A stretch of DNA of 37,553 nt from Oscillospiraceae bacterium (lineage in GTDB: Bacteria > Bacillota > Clostridia > Oscillospirales > Acutalibacteraceae): NCBI GenBank assembly GCA_902787025.1, contig CADAER010000024.1:6364-43916 (forward strand), written 5' to 3'. A model generated the notes under the pieces. The model did no database searches. It was not told where the DNA came from and was given only the letters and a program-made list of their open reading frames with translations. This document shows positions 1 through 8,478 of this stretch, piece after piece (position 1 is the first letter of the stretch; the number at the start of each line of letters is the position of its first letter). The translations under genes and the position numbers were made by a program.

Positions 1-2004
1 GGGTTCCTCAATGGGCTGGAACTGAGTGATAATATCAATTACCTCTTTGGGAGCGCCAAAAATCTGCCCGATATTCTGGAACAGGAAGTTGCTCATGAAT
101 CCGCGCTTGACAACTTCAACAGAGCGGATTTTTCTCGGAATTTCAAGAACTTTTTCGGGGTCAAGGTCAATGAGCTCGCCTTCCTCATCCTCACCGATTA
201 CCGGGAAGAAATTCAGCAGCTCTTTTATTCTTGTTTTTCTCTCCTCAACGGTTCCTTTGCCGCTTGTGGTATCTGAATAAAGGTCATTTGCAAATTCATC
301 AAAGATAGTCAGAGTTCTTGCCGGGTCAAAGTCAAATACATAAGCATTTTCTTTGCGCTTGAATGTGGTTCCTTCTTTGAAAAGGCAGGGATTCTGCGCT
401 CTGAATGCCGCCTGCATATAGAGAGCCGGGCTCTTCATATTACTGAGCATAAGGACGGCAGTCCACTCGGGTATGGTTATGCCTGTCGAAAGCTGACCGA
501 CTGAAATGGTTATGGTCTTATCGTGAGTCTTAATAGCTTCGACAACTTTGTTATATGACTTCTTTATTTCATCCTCATCATCGAGTCTGCCGTCTCCTGC
601 GGCAAGCACTACCTCATATTCGGAGAATTCGGGGTGCTCATTCAGTTTCCTTGCTAGTGCTTTTGCGCTGTCAACTCTGTTGAGCATCCAGAATGTGTGC
701 TTCAGTTCATCACGCAGTTCGGGCGTGGAAAACGGAAACTTCGGCAGGGTTGTAAGAGCATCAAGGAATTTGTCAACCGAGTCGTTATAAACAAATGTTC
801 CTCTGCCGTCAACTCTGAAGAATTCATTTAAGTCAAAAGCGTATTCTTCTGTTTCACCGTTTATCTCAACGCCCTGCTCAAGTTTATCCTTGATGATTTC
901 ACTCATCTGATAGGTATAAAGATTCAGCTGTGGAAGTTTGCCGTAAGGATTCTCACCGTCGGCATCGTTCCATTCGTGCTTTTTCTTCTGCTCATCGGCA
1001 TAAGTCCAGTTGAATATGGCGTTGTCGGGGAACTTGTTGTTTGCAAGCGCCTTGAAAGGTGTGCCGGAAAGATGAAGGGTGAATTTCCTCTTGATCCGGT
1101 CAAAGGCAACATCGGTTTTGAATGTATCAATGCCTTCATGTGCTTCGTCTATTACAAGCACATCCCAGACATTATCTTTGATTTCTTTTAACTTCTCATA
1201 TTTGCCTCCGAAATATACAGAGCCTTTCAAGTCCTGCAAAGAGAGAAAATAGATAACGCCCATCTTCTGTATGTCGGCGGAAACCGCACGTGATGCTCTG
1301 CTACGCTTGTCTTCCTCATACTGTTTCCAACCTATAACAGACGGTTTATCCTTTATCTCATCAATATGGCTCACAAAGAAATAACCGGACTGTCTTCCGA
1401 TAAAATCATAATAATCCTGATACCATGAGTTGGCAACAGCAGGCCTGTTTGTTATAACAAGCACTTTCTCCGCTTTTATCCGTTTTACAAAATCATAAAC
1501 CGAGAGAGTTTTACCGAAGCGGGGTTTTGCGTTCCAGAGGAATTCACCCTCACTGTTAATTATGCGGTATTCGACTGTTTTGCTTACCGCATCATCCTGC
1601 TCATCACGCAGGGTATAGGGCAGAATTTCATAATCCTCTATTCCGAGCCCTCTTGTTTCCCTGAATGTGCGGAACTTGTCTTTTGAATCCGGGCCGTTTA
1701 TGTGGAACCACTCATTATTTTTGCCAGGCTCCTGCTCTACTCCGCATTTGCGAAGATATGAGTGAAAGGCCTTATCGGTGAAAACATCGCCTGTGCCGTC
1801 ATCGTAGGTGGCATTGCCTTTCCATTCAAGGTGCCAGTCAACATCAACGGTCTGGGCTTGCTGGCCTATACGGTCATCAACATTTTGCTCGGTATAACCG
1901 ATTTTAGTCCAGCCGTTATGCCTTGCAATTTCAGGAGTGGAATAGGCATAAATCATCGGCACAACGGATTTTGATGTGTTAATCTTAGGCGTTTTCATTG
2001 CCAT
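1..2004 (-). CDS. Restriction subunit: GIY-YIG-like nuclease plus SF2 helicase (partial, C-terminus off window)
   Basis: The frame is open from an ATG at 2004 to the window edge, about 668 residues, with no stop seen. The N-terminus (about residues 17-60; Y-A-Y, then K-I-G-Y-T, then D-D-R-I) resembles the T5orf172/Mug113 branch of GIY-YIG nucleases. An SF2 helicase core follows: a Walker A variant P-R-F-G-K-T near residue 162, DEAH near residue 285, S-G-T-P-F (motif III) and later helicase C-terminal motifs. The ATG overlaps the methylase stop codon (TAATG) and has GGAG upstream, so the two are translationally coupled. I infer that it is the DNA-translocating and cleaving partner of the two methylase genes at 2004-3999. 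The nuclease assignment is weaker than the helicase assignment. The start at 2004 is preferred to the ATG at 1998 because of the coupling. Confidence 0.85.
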   Translation of the reverse strand, partial: MAMKTPKINTSKSVVPMIYAYSTPEIARHNGWTKIGYTEQNVDDRIGQQAQTVDVDWHLEWKGNATYDDGTGDVFTDKAFHSYLRKCGVEQEPGKNNEWFHINGPDSKDKFRTFRETRGLGIEDYEILPYTLRDEQDDAVSKTVEYRIINSEGEFLWNAKPRFGKTLSVYDFVKRIKAEKVLVITNRPAVANSWYQDYYDFIGRQSGYFFVSHIDEIKDKPSVIGWKQYEEDKRSRASRAVSADIQKMGVIYFLSLQDLKGSVYFGGKYEKLKEIKDNVWDVLVIDEAHEGIDTFKTDVAFDRIKRKFTLHLSGTPFKALANNKFPDNAIFNWTYADEQKKKHEWNDADGENPYGKLPQLNLYTYQMSEIIKDKLEQGVEINGETEEYAFDLNEFFRVDGRGTFVYNDSVDKFLDALTTLPKFPFSTPELRDELKHTFWMLNRVDSAKALARKLNEHPEFSEYEVVLAAGDGRLDDEDEIKKSYNKVVEAIKTHDKTITISVGQLSTGITIPEWTAVLMLSNMKSPALYMQAAFRAQNPCLFKEGTTFKRKENAYVFDFDPARTLTIFDEFANDLYSDTTSGKGTVEERKTRIKELLNFFPVIGEDEEGELIDLDPEKVLEIPRKIRSVEVVKRGFMSNFLFQNIGQIFGAPKEVIDIITQFQPIEEP

Positions 2005-3023
2005 TATTCCATCTCCTTTACATTGGTTTCGATAAAGTCAATCTCTTCTTGAGAAAGACCATATTTTTTATACAACTGTTGGTCAATGGCTTTGACGGGA
2101 ACGCTCCAATCAATATCGGATGTGTTGGTAAAATCTTGAATGGGAACAAAATGCCATTTGTCTTTTGTCATGCTTTGGGTAACTTTTAAAACTGCAAGAA
2201 GTGCTCTTGCAAACTTTGTTTTTATATACTTTAAGCAGTTTTTAGATTCAACTTGAGAATCAAACATGCCTATGCAAATAAAAGTATCGGTAAATCCTTC
2301 TTCAGGTTCCCCTAAAAGTGGAGGACTTAATGTTTCACCAAGAGCACCGCTTCCGTTTGCTTGAGCAATAATGACTTTGTGTTTCCCCAAAAATTGGTTA
2401 TTATCTAAATACTCTTTTTTTATATACCTTGTTTCTCTAACGCTTTTTATTCTACCTGTAACTTTTATATCAGTTATTTGTTTCTTTTCTTTTTGAAACA
2501 CTTCGGGGAATTTCTCAAAAGCATTTGAATTAACAACATTGTTATTATTATTTCTTGATTTCATATTTGGAAAAGCATCAAAACAAGTTTTAGTGTAATG
2601 AAACAAATCTCTTCCGGACATAATAGTTTCTATAGATTTGAAATTTGGCATGTTAGAAATCTTTTTAAATATTTCATTAAGCAACATATAAGGAGTAAAA
2701 GTATCAATTATTCCAAAGTTTTTATTTGTTGCTCTGTATGAAATAGCGACGCCACCTTTAATATCGGTATTTGAGAATATCCTCTTACTTTCAGGTTCAT
2801 AATGTAAAACTTTAAAATGCTCATCTTTGAGCATTTTATTATTCCAATCTTTTGGAGTAAAACCAGCATTAAATAAAAACCTTGCAGGAGTAATTAATTC
2901 AACAACTTCACCAATTTTAAAGGCATTGTCCATAAAGTAATGATAAACTGGCGGCATTCTATTATGGTTAGCATCGTTTTCACCTTGATACGGCGGATTA
3001 CCTATTACAAAATCAAATTTCAT
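2004..3023 (-). CDS. Adenine-specific DNA methyltransferase, C-terminal half (NPPY plus target-recognition part)
   Basis: 339 residues. The N-terminus carries the N6-adenine methyltransferase motif IV, N-P-P-Y, at residues 9-12, as in Eco57I-like and type IIG methylases. The methyl-donor motifs usually N-terminal to it are missing here and sit in the preceding gene. The rest (V-I-I-A-Q-A-N-G-S-G-A-L-G, then F-I-C-I-G) fits a target-recognition region. The ATG lies inside the last codons of the upstream gene (11-bp overlap, +1 frame), with a GGAG Shine-Dalgarno 9 nt before it. Both halves should therefore be made from one mRNA and assemble as a split enzyme. Its AT content is higher than that of the right half of the window, suggesting acquisition. 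Family confidence is high; recognition sequence unknown. Confidence 0.85.
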   Translation of the reverse strand: MKFDFVIGNPPYQGENDANHNRMPPVYHYFMDNAFKIGEVVELITPARFLFNAGFTPKDWNNKMLKDEHFKVLHYEPESKRIFSNTDIKGGVAISYRATNKNFGIIDTFTPYMLLNEIFKKISNMPNFKSIETIMSGRDLFHYTKTCFDAFPNMKSRNNNNNVVNSNAFEKFPEVFQKEKKQITDIKVTGRIKSVRETRYIKKEYLDNNQFLGKHKVIIAQANGSGALGETLSPPLLGEPEEGFTDTFICIGMFDSQVESKNCLKYIKTKFARALLAVLKVTQSMTKDKWHFVPIQDFTNTSDIDWSVPVKAIDQQLYKKYGLSQEEIDFIETNVKEME

Positions 3024-3999
3024 CTTTATTGCTCCTTATATCCGAAAATTTAACTTTTTTACCTGCCTGCCAGTCTTTTATAACGCATTCAACGTTTATT
3101 TCTTCTTTTTGCTCATTTGTTCCGAAAATAAAATCAAAGCCAATCTGGCCGTCATATTCATCCGGCTTGTTTTCAAAGGGAATTGTTCCCTTAAGCCCGT
3201 CCATCTGCCATATATTCCAGGAAACGATTTCGGCAATTTTATTTAATTGCTGTTTTGTCGGTTTCTTGCCCTGTACGGCAAGCATATAATCAACAAATGT
3301 GCAAAGCAGGTTAATCCTTGCAATCAGCAGATTATCACCCTGAAACTCATAGCCGTAAACACTCTGAAATGCTTTATAAACCCAATCGCGCCATTCTTTT
3401 TCATCCTTGGCGTTTTCATTCACCACTCTGAGCTTGCGGTCAAGGATTCCTATGCGCCTGTTTATTTCAATCGGCTCGCCGCTTGTGGTATCATACCTTG
3501 AAACAATATACGGCGCCTCGCCGCACGTGATTTCAAGCCGTTTTGACAGCACATAATCTTTCCATGTTTTTTCCTCGGGAAACTCAACCTTTTTGTTATT
3601 TACTGCCCAACTGTTGCCACGCTCGGTGTTGAAAACTCCCTTTTTACCGAACCATTCCTCGTCGCAGTGATTATTCATCTTGTTGCAAATCCATGACGGA
3701 GTGAAAACCTCGGCTTTTTCTTTTGTCCTTGCCGCTTGATTTTCTTTTGCCTTTTCAACCCTGGGCTGCATTTCGCTGAAGAACTTCCCGCTGACAAGCT
3801 CGGATGTTATTTCATCCCGCTCATAAGCAAAAGCATATTCATTTGTTGCAAATATTATATTTTTGCCTGTCGTTCGGTCTTTAAGCAAAATATCAATCAC
3901 CGGCGCAACAGGGTATTCATTCGGTTTTATAAGCTGACTGCCTATGATAATCACCCCATAAACAAAAAGACTTATGCCAAAAGTTCTACTTTTTGACAA
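3013..3999 (-). CDS. Adenine-specific DNA methyltransferase, N-terminal half (SAM-binding part)
   Basis: 328 residues with a TTG start. F-T-P-S-W at residues 99-103 matches the motif X region of gamma-class N6-adenine methylases (typically FTP). T-C-G-E-A-P-Y at 158-164, followed by Y-D-T-T-S-G-E, occupies the place of the SAM-binding motif I. A Q-G-D-N-L-L-I-A-R-I-N-L segment follows, as in Eco57I-like enzymes. The catalytic NPPY lies in the next gene. The start is uncertain: the frame is open for 21 further codons upstream (to a TGA at 4063-4065) but contains no ATG, and TTG at 3999 has no good Shine-Dalgarno. The 5' end lies about 110 bp from a perfect inverted repeat next to the recombinase gene, so it may have been rearranged. 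Confidence 0.8.
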   Translation of the reverse strand: MSKSRTFGISLFVYGVIIIGSQLIKPNEYPVAPVIDILLKDRTTGKNIIFATNEYAFAYERDEITSELVSGKFFSEMQPRVEKAKENQAARTKEKAEVFTPSWICNKMNNHCDEEWFGKKGVFNTERGNSWAVNNKKVEFPEEKTWKDYVLSKRLEITCGEAPYIVSRYDTTSGEPIEINRRIGILDRKLRVVNENAKDEKEWRDWVYKAFQSVYGYEFQGDNLLIARINLLCTFVDYMLAVQGKKPTKQQLNKIAEIVSWNIWQMDGLKGTIPFENKPDEYDGQIGFDFIFGTNEQKEEINVECVIKDWQAGKKVKFSDIRSNKDEI

Positions 4000-4110
4000 A
4001 AGTCCGTCGTCAATAATGGGTTTTGAGGGTAGCCCGCTACTTGATGTAAAAACTATGAAAAGTCATTGATTTTTAAGGTTAATTTGTGTAAAATAATAAT
4101 GTATATGTAA

Positions 4111-4760
<650 letters not shown>

Positions 4761-4813
4761 TCAGCTCCTTCTTCTTATAGAATCATCCTTTCATTGTTTT
4801 TGATTTTCAACAG

Positions 4814-5026
4814 TTAGTGTTTCTGCCAGGATATTTCATACCCAAGCACTTCCGCTATCTGCAGCACTTCGGCATACTTGATTTTGCCCGTATGCAGCTT
4901 GCGGCTGAAATTGGACAGGCTTTCGCTCCAGCCGTATTCATAAACAAGCATATCGAGCACCTGTTTCATGGTATAGCCTTCGGCAACGATAACAGACTTG
5001 ATCTGATTGACTATGCTTACACTCAT
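4814..5026 (-). CDS. Small HTH-like protein of unknown function
   Basis: 70 residues. Predicted all-helical: M-K-Q-V-L-D-M-L-V, then S-L-S-N-F-S-R-K-L-H-T-G-K-I-K-Y-A-E-V-L-Q-I-A-E-V-L. This has the outline of small Cro/DUF6471-like HTH proteins found on Firmicute mobile elements. AAAGGTGG precedes the ATG. It sits 59 bp upstream of the recombinase in the same direction and probably shares its transcript. It may regulate or assist recombination; that is inference from position and fold only. Confidence 0.7.
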   Translation of the reverse strand: MSVSIVNQIKSVIVAEGYTMKQVLDMLVYEYGWSESLSNFSRKLHTGKIKYAEVLQIAEVLGYEISWQKH

Positions 5027-5056
5027 AATTTCACCACCTTTCGAGATAGATTTATA

Positions 5057-5122
5057 AAAAAATCGGATAGGTTTTCTCCGAACGACCTCTGACCCGTTCC
5101 GAAAATTACTATCCGATGTTTT
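5057..5122 (-). terminator. Attenuator-like hairpin in leader of the leftward operon
   Basis: Outer arms ATCGGATAG (5062-5070) and CTATCCGAT (5109-5117) are perfect. Inner arms TCCGAACG and CGTTCCGA pair with one mismatch. Read leftward, the stem is followed by TTTTTTATAAA about 30 bp before the small HTH gene, giving an intrinsic terminator or attenuator between the promoter region and the HTH-recombinase genes. Whether it is regulated is not visible. Confidence 0.6.
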
Positions 5123-5180
5123 TCCATTTTATTTGATTGTTTTTTGCAAACAAAAGTAATAATTAACAACATTACGCATT

Positions 5181-5217
5181 CACTTCTCATTCCTGCGATT
5201 GCCGCAAATAAGAAGTG
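5181..5217. repeat. Nested inverted repeat
   Basis: CACTTCT (5181-5187) and AGAAGTG (5211-5217) enclose TGCG-attgc-CGCA. It lies in the same 700-bp control region. No function assigned. Confidence 0.4.
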
Positions 5218-5308
5218 TTTTTCATTTCAAAGCAAATATTGCTCAAAAATGATAAAAATGCAGATTCATTGAAAAAATGAATTGTTTTCAGCACCCGGCG
5301 TATCTCTC

Positions 5309-5410
5309 TTCCCAATATAATTATACAGTTGACCCGCCGAAAAAACGGCTATGTTGCCGAAATGCGTAAATATTTATTACCGGATGTCAAAAAGTTGCCA
5401 AATACGCAAC
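5309..5410. repeat. Direct repeat copy A with two operator-like dyads
   Basis: First copy of an imperfect repeat: CTTCCC-ATATAATTATACAGTTGA at its left, then AAAAACGGCTATGTTGC, and AAAAAGTTGC at its right. It includes dyads at 5353-5369 (GTTGC-N5-TGCGTAA) and 5394-5410 (GTTGC-N7-GCAAC), starts 41 bp apart. The palindromic TATAATTATA could act as a -10 in either direction. Likely an operator cluster for the XRE protein; a resolvase subsite is the alternative. Confidence 0.7.
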
Positions 5411-5526
5411 AAAATCGCTGAAATCAAGATATAGTTTTTGATATTGATAACACTACAATAAATAGTTATCCTTGTGGTATTTTGAAATTATATTTGATAT
5501 TTCTTTTTGCAATATGATAATTACTA

Positions 5527-5555
5527 TTGACAATCGAACATTTGTTTGCTATACT
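5527..5555 (+). promoter_or_regulatory. Sigma-A promoter with LexA-type SOS box in the spacer
   Basis: TTGACA (5527-5532), 17-bp spacer, TATACT (5550-5555). The spacer contains CGAAC-ATTT-GTTTG (5535-5548), which fits the Gram-positive LexA (Cheo) box CGAAC-N4-GTTYG. It drives the XRE and sigma-like genes rightward. LexA binding would block RNA polymerase; SOS induction is predicted from this layout. Confidence 0.7.
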
Positions 5556-5600
5556 GTAATCCCGTTTGGACAATCTGTCCTTAAATGCTATTCTATTTCC

Positions 5601-5703
5601 CTTCCCTATATAATTATACAGTTGAGCAGGGCAAAAAACGGCTATGTTGCAGATTTGCGTAAAATGTTTTTCTGAGTTGATAAAAAGTTGCATTTTTGCG
5701 TAA
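5601..5703. repeat. Direct repeat copy B with two operator-like dyads
   Basis: Second copy, about 290 bp after copy A. Dyads at 5646-5662 and 5687-5703 (both GTTGC-N5-TGCGTAA type) again start exactly 41 bp apart. The last one ends 18 bp before the GTG of the XRE gene, well placed for autoregulation in the leader. Confidence 0.7.
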
Positions 5704-5721
5704 GAATTGAGGTGATTTCGA

Positions 5722-6513
5722 GTGGAGAATTTAAAAGGAACACTGGCTGAGAGAGTAAGAGACCTTCGCCGGGAGCGTAATCTGTCCCAGCAGGAGCTTG
5801 GCAATGTTTTCGGAGTTGATAAAGGAACAATCAGCAAAATAGAAAACGGCAAAACCATTAACAGCAATCTCGCTTTATCCCTTGCCGGTTACTTCGGCGT
5901 ATCTATGGATTATCTGTTCGGATTATCCGATGACAGATCATCGGTTAATTGTGATTTGAAAAAGCTGGGTGTTTCATCCGCTGCCGCGGAAAAGCTCTGC
6001 TTCGGAGAGGTTGATGCGGATATAGTAAATATGCTGATTGAGCATCCCGATTTCGGCAATTTCTCGATAGCCCTGGCTCTGTATTTCACAGATGCGGTAA
6101 CAGCGGGCGCCTGTGTCCAGAATACTATTTTTGATGAGGTTTCCCGAATAGTCGGATATATGCGAAGTGAGCACTCCGAAGAAGCGGCTTATGATATACA
6201 GACTGTTAAGTATCCGAATACCGATTTTGATCTGACTGCTATACAGAATATGTTCTCTAATATGATTATTGATATTAAATCGGGAATGAAATCAAATACC
6301 AAAAAAGAAGAAAAGAATACAAGAGAAATTGTCAGGGCTCTGGAACAATCCGTCGGCAAACATAATCTCGCAATCAGAAGAATTAACGCATCAAGATTGG
6401 CAACCGGAGTAGTTGAATCCATTGCATCAAAACACAGTTTAACGGAAGAAGAGAGGAATAATCTTATTGCGGCGCTGATACCGCTGTTTGCGAATGATGT
6501 GAAGAAGGGTTAA
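5722..6513 (+). CDS. XRE-family transcriptional regulator with long C-terminal domain
   Basis: 263 residues with a GTG start preceded by GAGGTGA. Residues 8-62 form a Cro/CI helix-turn-helix (L-S-Q-Q-E-L-G-N-V-F-G-V-D-K-G-T-I-S-K-I-E-N-G). The remaining 200 residues are helical and not recognised; no S24 protease motif is present, so it is not a self-cleaving repressor. It follows the promoter at 5527-5555 and the operator-like dyads of copies A and B, its probable binding sites. It is the first gene of a two-gene unit with the sigma-like factor. It probably controls the divergent recombinase/restriction arm; that is inferred from position. Confidence 0.88.
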   Translation: MENLKGTLAERVRDLRRERNLSQQELGNVFGVDKGTISKIENGKTINSNLALSLAGYFGVSMDYLFGLSDDRSSVNCDLKKLGVSSAAAEKLCFGEVDADIVNMLIEHPDFGNFSIALALYFTDAVTAGACVQNTIFDEVSRIVGYMRSEHSEEAAYDIQTVKYPNTDFDLTAIQNMFSNMIIDIKSGMKSNTKKEEKNTREIVRALEQSVGKHNLAIRRINASRLATGVVESIASKHSLTEEERNNLIAALIPLFANDVKKG

Positions 6514-6620
6514 AAACGAAAAAGAATATTACAAACGAAGAATTATGTGTTCTAGCGAAAAAAGGATATAAAAAGGCGGTTAACAAGCTTTACGGGAAAA
6601 ACTACAAATTCATAAATAAA

Positions 6621-7502
6621 ATGGAAAAAGCCGCTTATAAAAAATGCGGCAGTCCGGATATTGACGAAGACGACTTGCATCAGGAAGCATCTTTAGCTTT
6701 TTTGAATGCGATAGATACATATAACAGCAAAGCGGGTTTTGCTTTTACAACCTATGCAGGCAACTGCATAAAGAATCATATAATCAATTATTTAAAAAAG
6801 CAGAATTGCGAAAATCAAAAGAAATTTCCTGTTCTGACTTATGAAATTGATTATGATGAAGTATCGGGAATAAGGATAAAATTAAACCCTGTTGAAAGCG
6901 ATAAAATCAAATCCGAGCCGACATATGAAAATGATTATCATCTCACACCCGAGGAACTGTTTTTCAGAAATCATAAGAAGTCTGTAATCTATATGGCACT
7001 GGATGAACTGTCTGCCAGGCAGCGGCAGTATATTAATTACCGTTTCGGGCTGGATAATCTTACCGATTATCATACCCGTGATTCCACCGCCGCGCATTTC
7101 GGCATAACCATTGATGAAGCTGTAAAAACAGAAAAAGCGGCGCTCTCTCAGATGAGAAAGCGCCTTATACCCGAATTTGCCTATATTGTTAATGCCAAGC
7201 CGGAAAGAATAACCGTCGAAGAAACAGAAGAATATATTACCGACAGAAACTTTGTTGCCGTATATTTTGAACTTAATAAGGAAAACAATGCAAGCACAGA
7301 ATGTGAATACTGCTTTGAAATCCGTGATTGGGAAAGTGAAGAAATCGGCAAAACGGAAATAGACTTTGAATGTAAGGAATACAATTCCGAAATCCAGAAT
7401 AGTTATGTCGATAAACTCACATCCGCACTGTTTTATATTTACGAGGATCACGGCCCGCTGAAAAATGGAGTGATCATTCTTCCAGTAACGGACTCTGAAT
7501 AA
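6621..7502 (+). CDS. Sigma-70-like RNA polymerase sigma factor of a mobile element
   Basis: 293 residues from the first ATG. Region 2 is visible: D-L-H-Q-E-A-S-L-A-F-L-N-A-I-D-T-Y then F-A-F-T-T-Y-A-G-N-C-I-K-N. A region-4-like HTH is around 135-185 (L-S-A-R-Q-R-Q-Y-I-N-Y-R-F-G-L ... A-L-S-Q-M-R-K-R-L). About 100 unrecognised acidic C-terminal residues follow. Codons 6528-6620 in the same frame read as plausible sigma region 1.2/2.1 (E-E-L-C-V-L-A-K-K-G then K-N-Y-K-F-I), so the true protein probably starts upstream. No ATG, GTG or TTG exists there: the strong GAAGAAGGG at 6501-6509 is followed 6 nt later by ACG, with ATT at 6528. It follows the XRE gene on the same transcript. Confidence 0.82.
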   Translation: MEKAAYKKCGSPDIDEDDLHQEASLAFLNAIDTYNSKAGFAFTTYAGNCIKNHIINYLKKQNCENQKKFPVLTYEIDYDEVSGIRIKLNPVESDKIKSEPTYENDYHLTPEELFFRNHKKSVIYMALDELSARQRQYINYRFGLDNLTDYHTRDSTAAHFGITIDEAVKTEKAALSQMRKRLIPEFAYIVNAKPERITVEETEEYITDRNFVAVYFELNKENNASTECEYCFEIRDWESEEIGKTEIDFECKEYNSEIQNSYVDKLTSALFYIYEDHGPLKNGVIILPVTDSE

Positions 7503-7505
7503 AAC

Positions 7506-7548
7506 AAAAAAAAGCCCCAGCCGCGGCATAAAAGCTACGGTTGGGGCT
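7506..7548 (-). terminator. Intrinsic terminator (leftward)
   Basis: Stem AGCCCCAGCCG / CGGTTGGGGCT (7513-7548) with an eight-base A run on the left. It therefore acts on leftward transcription, protecting the end of the island from the right. Rightward there is a G-U-paired stem but no U-tract. Confidence 0.7.
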
Positions 7549-7648
7549 GACTGTTATGTAATTAAAATAAGTTTTAATTCGTTAAATCACTATAGAATAA
7601 GCATCTCAAGCTCTCGGCTGGGCTTGTTTTTGAAAAGTTCCTTATCGG

Positions 7649-7777
7649 TAATTACCTATTTGGAATTTGAAATTAAACATCGGCGCGAATCGCCCCTCAA
7701 CTCCTGACTTCTATAATGATTAATTAATAATGGATAATGAATAATTACGGAAGGGCTCCGCCCTTACCCGGTTATAA
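7649..7777. repeat. Intergenic repeat unit, copy 1
   Basis: Begins at the attac(c/g)tatttggaatttg block and runs through taatgattaattaataatg to GGAAGGGCTCCGCCCTTACCCG, which includes the hairpin AAGGGC-tcc-GCCCTT. Copy 2 lies exactly 177 bp downstream, and the right part recurs at 37383. This 975-bp gap (7503-8478) contains only such repeats and no convincing gene. Confidence 0.8.
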
Positions 7778-7825
7778 ACCCTCCGCGTTCCGCTTACAAA
7801 TGCTGACCGCAGGTCCCTTAATCAG

Positions 7826-7955
7826 TAATTAGGCATTTGGAATTTGAAATTAAACATCGGCGCGAATCGCCCCTCAACTCCTGACTTCTATAATGATTAA
7901 TTAATAATGAATAATGAATAATTGCGGAAGGGCTCCGCCCTTGCCCGATTATTAA
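7826..7955. repeat. Intergenic repeat unit, copy 2
   Basis: Near-identical to 7649-7777, with a few substitutions (ACGG to GCGG, CCCGGTTAT to CCCGATTAT). A tandem duplication with a 177-bp period. Confidence 0.8.
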
Positions 7956-7969
7956 AGTATTGCACCCCC

Positions 7970-8317
7970 GCAGGGCACGGATATATCCGTGCCGCTTTTT
8001 TATCCCCGCAATCTTCCCTTCCGCATAGCCTTTCCCTTGAGGGCGCGGGTCTCCACCCTCTTATAGCCTCCCTCATTGAGGGAGGTGGCACGGCGAAGCC
8101 GTGACGGAAGGAGTTTGCAAAACTCACCCCAACACCAAACCGTAGGGGCGGATACCATCCGCCCGCCCTCTTCAAGCCTTCCCTCGAGGTTTTCCCTTGT
8201 CAGGTAAAATGCCGACGAACCATAGTTTTTACTCGGCTCGCCCTTTGGGGCGCGGGTGTTCAGTGAGCACCTCTGCCGAAGGGCGAAGCGGAATGCCGCT
8301 GCCGGTGACAGATGAAG
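7970..8317. repeat. Composite of dispersed hairpin repeats
   Basis: Four blocks lie end to end: GGGCACGGATATATCCGTGCC (also at 14722); CCTCTTATAGCCTCC with CCTCATTGAGG (8056-8165, also at 12837); GTAGGGGCGGAT-ACC-ATCCGCCC (also at 12928 and 14782); and CCCTTTGGGG ... GCCGGTGACAGATGAAG (8241-8317, also at 37478). All can form GC-rich hairpins. No transposase is present. Confidence 0.75.
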
Positions 8318-8420
8318 GCATTGCGCTGAGGTGAAGAAATAGGGAGTATCACGACGCGCTCCAAGCGAGTGAGACGACCATATTTCTGAGGGAAGAAGCG
8401 CCGACCGTAACATCTAATCC

Positions 8421-8458
8421 CTAAAAACTCAGCCGCGGCGGAATTATCCGCCGCGGCT
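8421..8458 (-). terminator. Intrinsic terminator of the giant surface-protein gene
   Basis: Perfect 12-bp arms AGCCGCGGCGGA and TCCGCCGCGGCT with a 4-base loop. Read leftward they are followed by GAGTTTTTAG, just past the stop at 8479. Confidence 0.75.
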
Positions 8459-8478
8459 TTAACTGTATTTATCTTTTT

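Noticed and set aside
7506-7548. Rightward terminator of the sigma-like gene
   Set aside because: The U-tract exists only on the leftward transcript, so it was annotated on the minus strand.
7649-8317. CRISPR array
   Set aside because: Repeats are long, unequal and few, with no regular unique spacers and no cas genes.
7897-8413. Leftward open frames in the repeat region
   Set aside because: Made only of dispersed hairpin repeats; no ribosome site and no protein-like composition.
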